Source: DATAGF01 sp963834875 (lineage in GTDB: Bacteria > Actinomycetota > Thermoleophilia > Miltoncostaeales > Miltoncostaeaceae). From it: DNA of 64,000 nucleotides. Shown here in pieces: positions 37,635 through 46,899 of the stretch. The DNA is taken from positions 490,629 to 554,628 of the forward strand of contig CAWIDG010000027.1 in the NCBI GenBank assembly GCA_963834875.1, written 5' to 3'. The position numbers were made by a program, and so were the translations under genes. The notes beneath the pieces were generated by a model. The model searched no databases. It worked only from the letters and a program-made list of their open reading frames with translations, and was not told the origin of the DNA. How positions within the stretch are numbered: the first letter of the stretch is position 1; the number at the start of each line of letters is the position of its first letter.

Positions 37635-38684
37635 GAACAGCATGGAGTCGCCGAACTCGTGCCAGAGGTAGCCCTCGCGGACGGCCTCCTCGTAGGCGTC
37701 GCGCACGAGGCGGCGCCCGGCGACGGCCTCCAGCAGCAGCAGGTGGCTCGCCTCGGGCTCGTGGAGGCCGGTGACGAGCCCCGTCACGACGCGGGCCGGG
37801 CGGTCCGGGCCCAGCAGGAGGTCGGTCCAGCCGCCCGCGGCGCGCACGGAGCCGTCCGGGCCGGCGGCGCTCTCGAGCGCCCGCGTCACGGTGGTGCCCA
37901 CCGCGACCACCCGGCGGCCGGCCGACGCGGCGCTGCGGACGAGGCGCGCGGTGTCCGCCGGCACCTCGAAGCGCTCGGGCGGGGGGTGCTCGGATCGCTC
38001 GGGGCTCGACACGCCGGCATGCAGGACCACCGGCGCGACCGTCACGCCGCGGGCCATGAGCCGGACGAGCAGCCGCGCCGTGAACGGGCGCCCCGCGCTC
38101 GCCATCTCGGCGCTGCCGGGCGCCTCGGCGTAGACGTTCTGGTGGTCCGAGAGCGGGAAGTCCCTCGCGGGGTGGCCGTAGGCGATGGGACGCCCGTGGC
38201 GCGCGAGGTACCAATGCAGGTCGACGCCGGGGCGCGGGCGGGCCCGCCACAGCCGACTCGTGCCCGCCGACGGTCCCGGGTAGGGCTCGAGCAGCCGCAG
38301 CCGCCGCCCGTCGGGCAGCCGCAGGCGCTCGCCGCGCGCGCCGTCGGTCGCCGGCCCGGCGCCGTCTCCCCGGCGCACCTCGACGACCCAGTCGCCGTCG
38401 TCGAGGGCGGTCGAGACGTGGACCGCCGCCGGCCGGCCGTCGCGGCGGGTCGCATCCAGCGCCGCGGGAAGCGTCGCCGAGGTGTTGACCACAAGCAGGT
38501 CGCCCGCCTCGAGCTCGGCGGGCAGGTCGCGGAAGCGGCGGTGCGACACGCCGCCCGGCCGGGCGACCAGCAGGCGGACGCCGTCGCGGGGCACGCCGCG
38601 GCGCTCGGGAGGGGCGGCCGCCTCGGACCCCGGCGGGATCGCGAACGCCGGCGGCGCCTCCCGGACGGGTGCGGCGGCGATCAC
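37605..38684 (-). CDS. queA: QueA-like S-adenosylmethionine:tRNA ribosyltransferase-isomerase
   Basis: QueA moves the ribosyl part of SAM onto 7-aminomethyl-7-deazaguanine in tRNA. RFRDLPAELEAGDLLVVNTSATLPA is the QueA opening. HWYLARHGRPIAYGH, FPLSDHQNVYAEAPGSAEMASAGRPFT and ALLHAGVSS-type and FLPRR end segments follow. The GSAEMASAGRPF stretch is the conserved SAM/tRNA site. No other queuosine gene is in the window. It starts GTG overlapping the SDR stop, so it is in the SoxR-controlled transcript. Confidence 0.82.
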   Translation of the reverse strand: MIAAAPVREAPPAFAIPPGSEAAAPPERRGVPRDGVRLLVARPGGVSHRRFRDLPAELEAGDLLVVNTSATLPAALDATRRDGRPAAVHVSTALDDGDWVVEVRRGDGAGPATDGARGERLRLPDGRRLRLLEPYPGPSAGTSRLWRARPRPGVDLHWYLARHGRPIAYGHPARDFPLSDHQNVYAEAPGSAEMASAGRPFTARLLVRLMARGVTVAPVVLHAGVSSPERSEHPPPERFEVPADTARLVRSAASAGRRVVAVGTTVTRALESAAGPDGSVRAAGGWTDLLLGPDRPARVVTGLVTGLHEPEASHLLLLEAVAGRRLVRDAYEEAVREGYLWHEFGDSMLFLPRRLSASG

Positions 38685-39391
38685 GCCGCCACCGGCGCGC
38701 CGAGGTCGGCGGCGCGGTAGCGGCCGCTCGGCAGGTCACCTCGCACGAGCCGCAGCAGCGAGGGCACCACGCTCTCGGGCGCCGGGCGGTCGCTGATGTC
38801 CTCCCCCGGGAAGGCGCGCTGGTGCATGTCGGTCGCCATGTCCCCCGGGTCGAAGGCGTACACGCGCAGGCCCGGGTGCTCCGCGGCGGCGACGGCGCTC
38901 AGCTGGTCGAGCGCCGCCTTCGAGGCGCCGTAGCCGCCCCAGCCCTCGTAGGCCTCGACCGCGGCGTCCGAGGAGACGTTCACCACGACGCCGCCGCTCT
39001 CCTCGAGCCGGGCGGCGAGGAGCTGGAACAGCGCCAGCGGGGCCACGACGTTGACGGCAAGCACGCGCTCGAGCTCCCACAACGGGAGGTCCGTCAGGGC
39101 CGGCAACGGGCTCGGGCCAAGGGCGCTGGCGTTGTTCACCAACAGGTCGAGCCGGCCCGCCCCGCGCGCCGCGTCGACCAGGCGGGCCCGGTGGACCGGG
39201 CTCGCGACGTCGCCGGCGACGGCCGTCACGGCCTCGGGGCGGGGCATCTCGCCCACGGCCCGCGTCAGCCGGGCGCCGTCGCGGCCGTCGGCGATCACGT
39301 GCCACCCCTGCCACACGAGCTCTGCCGCCAGGGCGCGGCCGAGCCCGCGCGACGCCCCGGTGACCAGGGCCACCCTCGTCTCGTCGCTCAT
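38681..39391 (-). CDS. Short-chain dehydrogenase/reductase
   Basis: A classical SDR of about 236 aa. VALVTGASRGLGRALA binds the nucleotide, LLVNNASALG is the NNAG-type motif, NVSSDAAVEAYEGWGGYGASKAAL carries catalytic Ser and YxxxK. ATG 39391 is used because GAGGAGG lies upstream. The gene is transcribed away from soxR through a promoter whose 19-bp spacer contains a SoxR box. A quinone or carbonyl substrate is likely, by analogy to actinobacterial SoxR targets. Confidence 0.88.
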   Translation of the reverse strand: MSDETRVALVTGASRGLGRALAAELVWQGWHVIADGRDGARLTRAVGEMPRPEAVTAVAGDVASPVHRARLVDAARGAGRLDLLVNNASALGPSPLPALTDLPLWELERVLAVNVVAPLALFQLLAARLEESGGVVVNVSSDAAVEAYEGWGGYGASKAALDQLSAVAAAEHPGLRVYAFDPGDMATDMHQRAFPGEDISDRPAPESVVPSLLRLVRGDLPSGRYRAADLGAPVAA

Positions 39392-39419
39392 GGGTTGCCT
39401 CCTCATTGGGACGGTCGCT

Positions 39420-39450
39420 ACCGTAGAAGCTCAAGTGAACTTGAAGTCAA
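39420..39450 (-). promoter_or_regulatory. SoxR-type promoter of the SDR-queA operon
   Basis: On the minus strand there is TTGACT (39445-39450), a 19-base spacer and TACGGT (39420-39425). The 19-bp spacing is typical of MerR-family-activated promoters. Inside it, the plus-strand box CTCAAGTGAACTTGAAG (39430-39446) is nearly identical to the E. coli soxS operator core (CTCAAGTTAACTTGAG). The SDR ATG is 29 bases beyond the -10. The same box is 14 bases upstream of the soxR ATG, allowing autoregulation. Confidence 0.85.
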
Positions 39451-39459
39451 GGAGGCGCG

Positions 39460-39930
39460 ATGGACGGGGGCGACCTGCTTCCGATCGGCGAGGTGGCGCG
39501 CCGGGCCGGCGTCGCCGCCTCGGCGCTGCGGTACTACGAGGACGAGGGGCTCGTGGCCTCGCTCCGGCCGGCCGGCGGGCAGCGCCGCTACCCGCGCAGC
39601 GTGCTCAGGAGGCTCGCCTTCGTGCGGGCCGCCCAGAACGTGGGCCTCACGCTCGACGAGATCCGCGAGGCGCTGGCGACCCTGCCGGAGGGCCGCAGCC
39701 CCACGAAGGCCGACTGGTCACGGCTCTCGCGCGGCTGGCGCTCGCGCCTGGACGAGCAGATCGCCGCTCTCGAGGCCCTGCGCGACGGCCTCACGACCTG
39801 CATCGGCTGCGGGTGCCTGTCGCTGCGAGACTGCACCCTGATGAACCGCGACGACCGCGCCTCGACCCGCGGCCCGGGGGCACGCTACCTCCCCGCGGCG
39901 CTCAGAAAGCCGCCGCGGGGGACCGGGTGA
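39460..39930 (+). CDS. soxR: Redox-sensing transcriptional activator SoxR
   Basis: MerR-family regulator of 156 aa. The helix-turn-helix and wing are LLPIGEVARRAGVAASALRYYEDEGLV...RRYPRSVLRRL. The C-terminal CIGCGCLSLRDC holds the [2Fe-2S] cluster (C-x2-C-x-C-x5-C), which defines SoxR. Oxidation of the cluster by redox-cycling compounds activates the promoter in actinobacteria. A good GGAGG lies 6 bases before ATG 39460. The stop overlaps the GTG of the next gene. Confidence 0.93.
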   Translation: MDGGDLLPIGEVARRAGVAASALRYYEDEGLVASLRPAGGQRRYPRSVLRRLAFVRAAQNVGLTLDEIREALATLPEGRSPTKADWSRLSRGWRSRLDEQIAALEALRDGLTTCIGCGCLSLRDCTLMNRDDRASTRGPGARYLPAALRKPPRGTG

Positions 39931-41351
39931 GGGGCCGCGACGCCATCGTCGTCGGCTCGGGCCCGAACGGGCTCGCCGCGGCGATCACCCTCGCCGGGGC
40001 CGGCCGCTCGGTGCTGGTGCTGGAGGGCGCGGAGACGCCAGGGGGCGGCTGCCGCTCGGCGGAGCTCACCCTGCCGGGCTTCGTGCACGACGTCTGCTCT
40101 GCGATCCACCCCCTGGTGGCCGGCTCGCCCTTCTTCCGCTCCCTGCCGCTCGCCGACCTCGGCGTCGAGATGGTGCAGCCGCCCGCGCCGCTCGCCCACC
40201 CCCTCGACGGCGGCGGCGCGGTCGTGCTCGAGCGCTCGATCGACGCGACGTCCGAGGGCCTGGGCGCCGACGGCGCCGCCTACCGGGACCTGCTCGGGCC
40301 CCTCGTCCGCGACGCCGAGGCGCTGATCGACGGCCTCCTCGGGCCCCCGCTGCGGCCCCCGCGGCACCCGCTCGCGCTCGCCCGCTTCGCCCGGCACGGC
40401 CTGCGCTCCGCCGTCGGGCTGGCCGGCCGCTTCTCGGGGGAGCGGGCGCGGGCACTCCTGGCGGGGATGGCCGCGCACTCGGTCAGGCCGCTCGACGCCC
40501 CGCTCACCGCGGGCTTCGGGCTCGCGCTGATGACGCTGGGTCACGCCGTCGGCTGGCCCGTGGCGCGCGGGGGGTCGGGGCGCATCAGCGACGCCCTGGT
40601 CACGCTCCTGCAGACGCTCGGCGGGAAGGTCGAGACCGGCCGTCTGGTGACGTCGCTCGACGACCTGCCGCCCGCGCGGGCGGTGCTGCTCGACGTCACG
40701 CCCCGCCAGCTCCTGGCGATCGCGGGGACGCGTCTGCCCCCGTCCTACCGGCGCCGGCTCGCGGGCTACCGCTACGGGCCCGGCGCCTTCAAGGTCGACT
40801 GGGCGCTCGACGGCCCGATCCCCTGGCGCTCGCCGGAGTGCGGGCGCGCGGCGACGGTGCACGTCGGGGGCACGATGGCCGAGATCGCCGCGGCCGAGGC
40901 CGCCGTCGCGGCCGGCGGGCACCCCGAGCGACCCTTCGTCCTGCTGGCCCAGCCGACCCTCGCCGACCCGAGCCGGGCGCCCGAGGGGCGGCACACCGCA
41001 TGGGCGTACTGTCACGTGCCCAGCGGATCGCCGGTTGACATGACCGAGCGCATCGAGCGCCAGGTGGAGCGGTTCGCGCCCGGCTTCCGCGACCTCGTCC
41101 TGGCGCGCTCGACCCGCGGCCCGGCCCAGCTGGAGCGCGAGAACCCGAACCACGTGGGCGGCGACATCGCCGGCGGGCTCCAGGACCTGGGCCAGACCCT
41201 CGCCCGGCCGGTGGCGCGACCCGATCCCTACGCCACGCCGGCCCCCGGGGTCTACCTCTGCTCTGCGTCGACGCCGCCCGGCGGCGGCGTCCACGGCATG
41301 TGCGGCCGGCACGCGGCCCGGTCGGCCCTGCGGCGCGACCTGGCGGGCTGA
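39927..41351 (+). CDS. Phytoene-desaturase-like FAD/NAD(P)-binding oxidoreductase
   Basis: This protein of about 474 aa starts at GTG overlapping the soxR stop. DAIVVGSGPNGLAAAITLAGAGRSVLVLEGAETPGGGCRS is the FAD dinucleotide motif and the R-rich follow-on. FVHDVCSAIHPL and a C-terminal VYLCSASTPPGGGVHGMCG match the CrtI/NAD(P)/FAD-dependent amine-oxidase-like superfamily. Members include carotenoid desaturases and polyprenyl oxidoreductases; the substrate is not certain. Coupled translation with soxR suggests redox-stress control. Confidence 0.87.
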   Translation: MRGRDAIVVGSGPNGLAAAITLAGAGRSVLVLEGAETPGGGCRSAELTLPGFVHDVCSAIHPLVAGSPFFRSLPLADLGVEMVQPPAPLAHPLDGGGAVVLERSIDATSEGLGADGAAYRDLLGPLVRDAEALIDGLLGPPLRPPRHPLALARFARHGLRSAVGLAGRFSGERARALLAGMAAHSVRPLDAPLTAGFGLALMTLGHAVGWPVARGGSGRISDALVTLLQTLGGKVETGRLVTSLDDLPPARAVLLDVTPRQLLAIAGTRLPPSYRRRLAGYRYGPGAFKVDWALDGPIPWRSPECGRAATVHVGGTMAEIAAAEAAVAAGGHPERPFVLLAQPTLADPSRAPEGRHTAWAYCHVPSGSPVDMTERIERQVERFAPGFRDLVLARSTRGPAQLERENPNHVGGDIAGGLQDLGQTLARPVARPDPYATPAPGVYLCSASTPPGGGVHGMCGRHAARSALRRDLAG

Positions 41352-41373
41352 CCTCGAGGCGGGGAAGGGCCGG

Positions 41374-44209
41374 TCAGCCACCGCCCGGCGGCTCGGCCGC
41401 CAACGCGCGGCCGAGCTCGGCGCGGCCCGAGATGCCGAGCTTGCGGTAGACGTGGCCGAGGTGGGTCTCGACCGTCTTGCGGGTCACGAACAGGCCCTGC
41501 GCGATCTCCGGGTTGCTCTGCCCCTCGGCGGCGAGCTCGGCGACGCGCCGCTCCGAGACGGTCAGCTGCTCCGCTCCCGTGCCCTCGGGGTCGCTCACCC
41601 GGCCTCCGGCGGCGCGCAGCTCCGTGCGCGCGCGCCCGGCAAGCGCGCCCGCGGCGCAGCGCACGGCGAGATCGAGCCCGTCCTGGAGCACGGCCCGCGC
41701 CTCCCGGCGGCGGTTCGCGCGCCTCATCGCGGCGCCGAGATCGGTCAGCGCGCGGGCGTGCTCGAGCCGTGCCGGTGAGCCGGCGAGCACGTCCGCGGCC
41801 TCGCGCAGGCGCCCGACCGACGCGCCGCCGCCCTCGGTCAGCGCGACCGCGCGAAGCGCGACGCCGATCCCGCTCGCCGCTCCCCAGTGCCGCGCACGCT
41901 CGAGGTCCTCGCGCGCCATCCCGCGGGCCCGATCGCCCTCGCCCAGCGCGGCGAGCGCCAGTGACGCGCGCGAGCGCCAACGCGAGGCGATCGGGTTCGC
42001 GCCACCCCACAGCTCGTCGCGCCGACCGAACTCGCGCAGGTCGTCGAGCCCCTCCCGTGCCCTGCCCTGGGCGAGGCGCAGCAGGCCCCGCGCCTCGAGC
42101 AGGTCGTTGATCGCCATCCCGGGCGGGATGGCGTCGCCGAGCCCGCTGCCGCGCAGCTCCCGCTCGGCGGCCTCGACCTCGCCCTGCTCGATCAGGGCCT
42201 CGATCATGAGCGCCAGGGCAAACGCGCGCCCGAGCTCGACGTCCCGGGCGGTGAGCAGCTCGAGCGCCGTCCGCGCGTCGGCCTCCGCGTGCGCGACGTC
42301 GCCCCGCCGCAGGGAGACCCATCCCCGGAACTCGATCAGGAACGCCAGCGGGGGGATCGAGGCGCGGGCGCGGGCGTCGGCGAGCGCCTGCTCGAGACAC
42401 GCGAATGCGAGGTCGAGCGCGTCCGTCGCGAGCAGGCCGACCATGAGCACGTAGAAGGGGCCGGCGACGTCGACCTCCTGCTCGCCCAGCAGCCTCCCGC
42501 CGGCGAGGGCGCGCTCGATCAGGGCGGCAGCCTCGCCCGCCGACCCGCTCGCCCTCGCGCGCTCGAAGGCGAGGCTCGCCAGCACCAGGCGCTCGCCGGG
42601 CGTGGCGCCTCGCGAGGCCGGCGTATCGCTCCAGCCGCCTCGCCGCCGGAGCGCGCCTCTCGAGGCCGGCCTCCTGGGCGTGAGCCGCGAGCTCCGCCTC
42701 GAGCAGCAGCGCCAGCTCCCGGTCGCCGGGCTCGACGACCTCGATCGCGGACTCGAGCTCGTCGACGGCCCGGTCGGAGTCCCCCGACATGGTCAGCGCG
42801 TTCGCAAGCCAGCGAGCCGAGGTCGCGAGGAGCTTCGGCTCCCCGATCTGCGCGACCGCCGCCGCGAGGTGGTCGACCGCCTCCGGCGCCCCGAGGCGGT
42901 ACTCCGCCGAGCCGAGCTCGACGAGGACCTCCAGCCTGGCCGGGGGCGGCGGGGGCTCGGCCAGCGCGCGCCTCAGGAACGCGACCGCGGCCGCCGGCGC
43001 TCCGCGCCGCAGGGCATCCGCGGCCACCCGCCGCAGGAGCTCGACCCGCTCGGGGTCCCCGCTCGGCTGCGCGTCCGCGATCTGGGCGGCGATCCGCTCC
43101 TCGGACGCGCCGCTCTCGGCGAGGATCTCGGCCGCGCGCGCGTGCGCCCGGGCGCGCTCGTGGGAGCCGATGTCCGCGTAGACGGCCTCCCGCACGATCG
43201 GGTGCCAGAACTCGAGGGCCGCCGCCGGCCTCAGGATCGCGCGATCGACCAGCAGGTCGGCGGCGCGTGCCGCCTCGTCCTCCTGGAGCCCGGCCAGGCG
43301 CGCGGCCTCGGCCAGCCCGGCGCCGTCGCCCAGCACCGCGACGGCGCGCACGAGGGCGGTCGCGGACGCGGGGCCGCCCGAGAGGCGCAGGAGCACCGCC
43401 TGGGCGACCGCGGCCGGGCCCAGCCGCTGGACCCGGGCCGCCTCGCGGGAGTCCGTCGACAGCCTCTGCTCCCGCGCCTCGCGCAGGAGCGCCTCGAGGA
43501 AGAACGGGTTCCCGCCGGTGGCCTCGCGGCAGGCCGCCGCGAAGTCGTCGGCCACCGGGGAGCCGAGCCGCTGCTCGCAGAGCGTCGCCGTGGCCGCGAT
43601 GCTCAGCGGCGCCGGGCGCAGCACCGTGGTCTCGGGGGCCGCGACCAGCCGGGCGAGGTCGGCCGTGAGCCCCTCGCCCGGGCGCGTCGACGCGAGGACG
43701 GCGACCGGCAGGCCCTCCAGGCGAGGGGCCAGGTAGGCGAGGAAGCGCAGCGACTCGGCGTCCGACCAGTGCAGGTCGTCCACCGAGAGGGCCACGGGAG
43801 CGTCGGCGGCCAGGTTGTTGAGCAGCCAGTAGAGGCCGTGCAGGACGGCGAACGTGCTGTCGGCCGAGGGAGACGGCAGCGCGGCGGCGCTCGGGGCGAA
43901 GAGCGGTCTCGACAGGGCCGCGGCGCCCTCGAACAGGCGCTCGGGGTCCGGGGCCGTCGCGATGGCCGGCTCCAGCAGCTGCCGCACGCAGCCGTAGGCG
44001 AAGTCGCGCTCGAGCTCGCCGGCCCGCGCTCGGAGGCAGGTGAAGCCCGACCCGGCGGCCGCGCGGGTGGCCGCCCTGAGCAGGCTCGTCTTGCCCAGCC
44101 CGGCCGGGCCCTCCACGAGGACGGTCTGGCCGCGCCCATGGGCGGCCTCGCCCAGGGCATGGGCGACCGCCGTCAGCTCGCGCTCGCGCTCGAGGAGCCC
44201 CTCCGCCAT
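41374..44209 (-). CDS. LuxR-family ATP-binding regulator (LAL type), one frame change
   Basis: The N-terminal AAA/NACHT-like ATPase has VLVEGPAGLGKTSLLRAA (Walker A) near residue 37, and ALSVDDLHWSDAESLRFLAYL (Walker B). TPR-like helical repeats follow. The frame changes near 42590, joining LERYA to VLASLAFERARASG. The C-terminus is a LuxR helix-turn-helix: LTVSERRVAELAAEGQSNPEIAQGLFVTRKTVETHLGHVYRKLGISGRAEL. About 940 aa after correction, as usual for LAL regulators. ATG 44209 is taken; GTG 44221 with GGAG upstream is also possible. It is divergent from the NmrA-like gene. Confidence 0.82.
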
Positions 44210-44376
44210 CTCGAAGGCCACGTCACTCCAGGGCCATGGACTGCGCCGCGGCCACCCTACCGGCGACCCGGCAGCGCGAGGTTCAGGGAGCCACGTCGGG
44301 GAGGTCCCCGACGCGGTCGCGGCGACGCTGTCGTACGGTCGGGGCGATGGAGACCCGACCGGTGGAGGACGGCAAC

Positions 44377-45228
44377 ATGAGCACTGCAACGGCGTCACCC
44401 ATCCTGGTCACGGGCGGCACGGGCACGCTCGGGCGCCTCGTCGTCCCGCGGCTGCGCGACGCCGGCCGCAGGGTGCGGGTGCTCAGCAGGCGCAGCCGCG
44501 AGGCCGGGGAGGGCATCGAGCTCGTGACCGGCGACCTGGCCACGGGCGAGGGGATCGAAGCCGCGGTGGAGGGGGCCGAGGTCATCGTGCACTGCGCGGG
44601 CAGCAGCGAGGGCGACGAGGAGAAGGCCCTGAGCCTGGTCCGGGCGGCGTCGCGGGCCCGGGCGCGGCACCTGGTGTACATCTCGGTCGTCGGCGCCGAC
44701 CGGATCCCGGTCGTCAGCGGCGTCGACCGCGCCATGTTCGGCTACTTCGCGTCCAAGCTGGCCGCCGAGCGCGTGGTGGCCGGCTCCGGCATCCCGTGGA
44801 CGACGCTGCGCGCCACCCAGTTCCATGACCTGACCTTGATGACCGCGCGGCAGATGGCCAAGCTGCCGGTGATGCCGGTCCCGGCCGGGTTCCGGTTCCA
44901 GCCGATCGACGCCGACGAGGTGGCGGCCCGGCTGGCGGAGCTTGCGCTCGGCCCGCCGGCGGGCCTGGTGCCCGACATGGCCGGGCCGCAGGTGTACGGG
45001 ATGGACGAGCTCCTCCGCGGCTACCTGCGGGCCCGTGGCAAGCGCCGGCCGATCGTGCCGGTCCGGCTCCCCGGGCAGGCCGCACGCGCGATCAGGGCCG
45101 GCGCGAACCTGGCCCCTGACCGGGCCGTGGGGCGGCGGACCTGGGAGGAGTTCCTGGCAGACCGGGTGAGCTCGTCAGGCGGCGGCGGGTCGTCCCGTCA
45201 GCGCTCGCCGTACAGCTCGACGGCGTAG
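44377..45228 (+). CDS. NmrA-like NAD(P)-binding protein
   Basis: ATG 44377 follows GGAGG by 8 bases; upstream ATG 44347 is less likely. ILVTGGTGTLGRLVVPRLRDAGRRVRVLSRR is the nucleotide-binding opening of NmrA-type atypical SDRs. VIVHCAGSS, FGYFASKLAAERVVAGSGIPWTTLRATQFHDL follow, the typical extended region. No YxxxK dyad is seen with certainty. It is divergent from the LuxR regulator, which may control it. The last codons overlap the convergent acetamidase by 31 bases. Confidence 0.87.
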   Translation: MSTATASPILVTGGTGTLGRLVVPRLRDAGRRVRVLSRRSREAGEGIELVTGDLATGEGIEAAVEGAEVIVHCAGSSEGDEEKALSLVRAASRARARHLVYISVVGADRIPVVSGVDRAMFGYFASKLAAERVVAGSGIPWTTLRATQFHDLTLMTARQMAKLPVMPVPAGFRFQPIDADEVAARLAELALGPPAGLVPDMAGPQVYGMDELLRGYLRARGKRRPIVPVRLPGQAARAIRAGANLAPDRAVGRRTWEEFLADRVSSSGGGGSSRQRSPYSSTA

Positions 45229-46529
45229 CCCAGGAGGCCCCGCGCCTCCAGCCGCTCGGCGGGCGCGCGGAAGGTCACCTGGACGACGCCGGGGTGGCGG
45301 CCGATCTCGATCGCCCCGGCGATCGTCGCCCGGTTCTTCACCTCCGGGATCGACATGTCGAGGAGCTCCGCCGCCCTGGCGAGCCCGTTGTCCGTGGCCG
45401 AGTTGAGGTCGGGGCCCGAGCCGATCACCGAGATCGGCAGCGACTCCTCCAGCGCCTCCAGGCCGTGCCGGCGCGCGAGCGCCAGCGCCCGGTCGCGCTC
45501 AGGGCCGCTGAGCGGGCGAGCGAGGAACGGCAGGTCCTCCTCGAGCGGGAACAGGATCGGGCCGTCGTTGCCGAGCCCCTTGAGGACCTCGACCTGCAGC
45601 GTGACGGTGCCGGACACGTCGCAGGTGTGGCCGGCGATCTCCCCGTCGCCCTGGAGCGCGTGCATGTCGCCCAGGTAGACGCCGGCGCCGTCGAGCTTGA
45701 CCGGGCAGACGAGGACCGCGCCCGCGCGCACGGCGTCGATGTCCATGTGCCCGTCGGTCTTGTGGCGCTGCAGCTCCTGCGCCTCGAGCGCGTAGCGGTG
45801 CGGCGCCCCGACGAGGAACGAGCCGAAGTCGCCCGCGTTGTGGGAGTCGGGGATCGTCGTCGAGGGCGACGTGCCGAGCTGCCCCAGGAACGGCCTCACC
45901 CGCGTGGCCAGCGCGACGATGTCGTGCGGCGCGAAGCCGAGGATCGGGTTCTGCACGGAGTTGTCGGGCAGCGCCGCGAAGCGGGCCGCCTCGCGGGCGA
46001 AGCCCTCGGCCGCCTCGCGCGGCACGGTGACACCGAGCGAGCGCAGCTCGTCGAACGCGATCGTGTAGCCGTTGGTGAAGGTGAACGGCGTGCAGTCCGC
46101 GCCGCAGCCCGCGCAGCGCACCGACCCCTGCCCGATGCCCTCGACGCGGGTCTCGGGCCACTCCGTCCCACAGCCCGGGCAGAGCGGCGCGCAGTAGGGA
46201 TCGCCGTTGAAGCGGCCCTCCATCGGCTGGTCGTTGCCCGAGGAGGTGGCCAGCGAGGTCACCTCGATGTCCTTGATGCGGATCGCCACGGCGTCCCCCG
46301 CCCTGGCGCCGTCGACGGCGACGGGCTGGCACACCTCGTGCCCGCCGCGGATCGACGGCGTGATCATCGGCCCCCAGCAGCCTGGCGCCGGGTTCCACAC
46401 GACGTGCCCGCCGTCGGCGACCGGGCCGAGCATCGGCACCTCCGGCCCGAGCAGCCCGTCGGTGAAGGTGTTGACGAGGACGGTCTGACGGACCTCGCCG
46501 GTCAGCGGGGGGGATTGCTGGATGGCCAT
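45198..46529 (-). CDS. Acetamidase/formamidase family protein with zinc-ribbon insert
   Basis: 443 aa of the FmdA/AmdA family that hydrolyses short amides. GGHVVWNPAPGCWGP, GDAVAIRIKDIEVTSLATSSG and IPDSHNAGDFGSFLVG are family blocks; the last likely holds active-site residues. HKTDGHMDIDAVRAGAVLVCPV and GDMHALQGDGEIAGHTCDVSG complete the metal-binding core. Near residues 115-145 an inserted CPGC...CAGCGADC looks like a zinc ribbon. It lies 37 bases downstream of a MoaD-like gene in the same direction. Confidence 0.88.
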   Translation of the reverse strand: MAIQQSPPLTGEVRQTVLVNTFTDGLLGPEVPMLGPVADGGHVVWNPAPGCWGPMITPSIRGGHEVCQPVAVDGARAGDAVAIRIKDIEVTSLATSSGNDQPMEGRFNGDPYCAPLCPGCGTEWPETRVEGIGQGSVRCAGCGADCTPFTFTNGYTIAFDELRSLGVTVPREAAEGFAREAARFAALPDNSVQNPILGFAPHDIVALATRVRPFLGQLGTSPSTTIPDSHNAGDFGSFLVGAPHRYALEAQELQRHKTDGHMDIDAVRAGAVLVCPVKLDGAGVYLGDMHALQGDGEIAGHTCDVSGTVTLQVEVLKGLGNDGPILFPLEEDLPFLARPLSGPERDRALALARRHGLEALEESLPISVIGSGPDLNSATDNGLARAAELLDMSIPEVKNRATIAGAIEIGRHPGVVQVTFRAPAERLEARGLLGYAVELYGER

Positions 46530-46566
46530 TTGCGGGCTCCGTTTCAGTCGTGGCGGTCGTGCGCCG

Positions 46567-46812
46567 TCAGCCTCCGGAGACGGGCAGCAGCAGTGCGACC
46601 TCCTGGCGGTCCTCGAGGGGCTGACGCAGCTCGGCGTGCAGGCCGCCGATCACGGGCAGCGCCGAGACCAGCGCCGGGGCCAGGCCCGGCTCGCGGTCGC
46701 GCAGGCCTGCGAGCAGGTCCTCGACCGTCGCCCCGTCGTCGAGCTCCAGCGTATGGGCCGGCGCGGTGGAGAGCCGGGCCAGCCCGGCGCCGAGACGGAC
46801 ACGCACCTCCAT
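46567..46812 (-). CDS. MoaD/ThiS-like ubiquitin-fold sulfur carrier
   Basis: This 81-aa protein has the beta-grasp pattern VRVRLGAGLARL, then DDGATVEDLLAGLRDREPG, and LEDRQEVALLLPVSGG. The C-terminal Gly-Gly is the usual site of thiocarboxylation. It may carry sulfur for molybdopterin or another cofactor. No E1 activator or MoaE gene is near. It lies upstream of the acetamidase in the same direction, an unusual partner. Confidence 0.75.
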   Translation of the reverse strand: MEVRVRLGAGLARLSTAPAHTLELDDGATVEDLLAGLRDREPGLAPALVSALPVIGGLHAELRQPLEDRQEVALLLPVSGG

Positions 46813-46899
46813 CGACGGAGCCTACCGGCGCCCGCGCCTCCTTCAGGCCGCTGGATTCCGCTGGAGCGGCGTCTCAGCAGACTATCGCGCGCACGAGCC

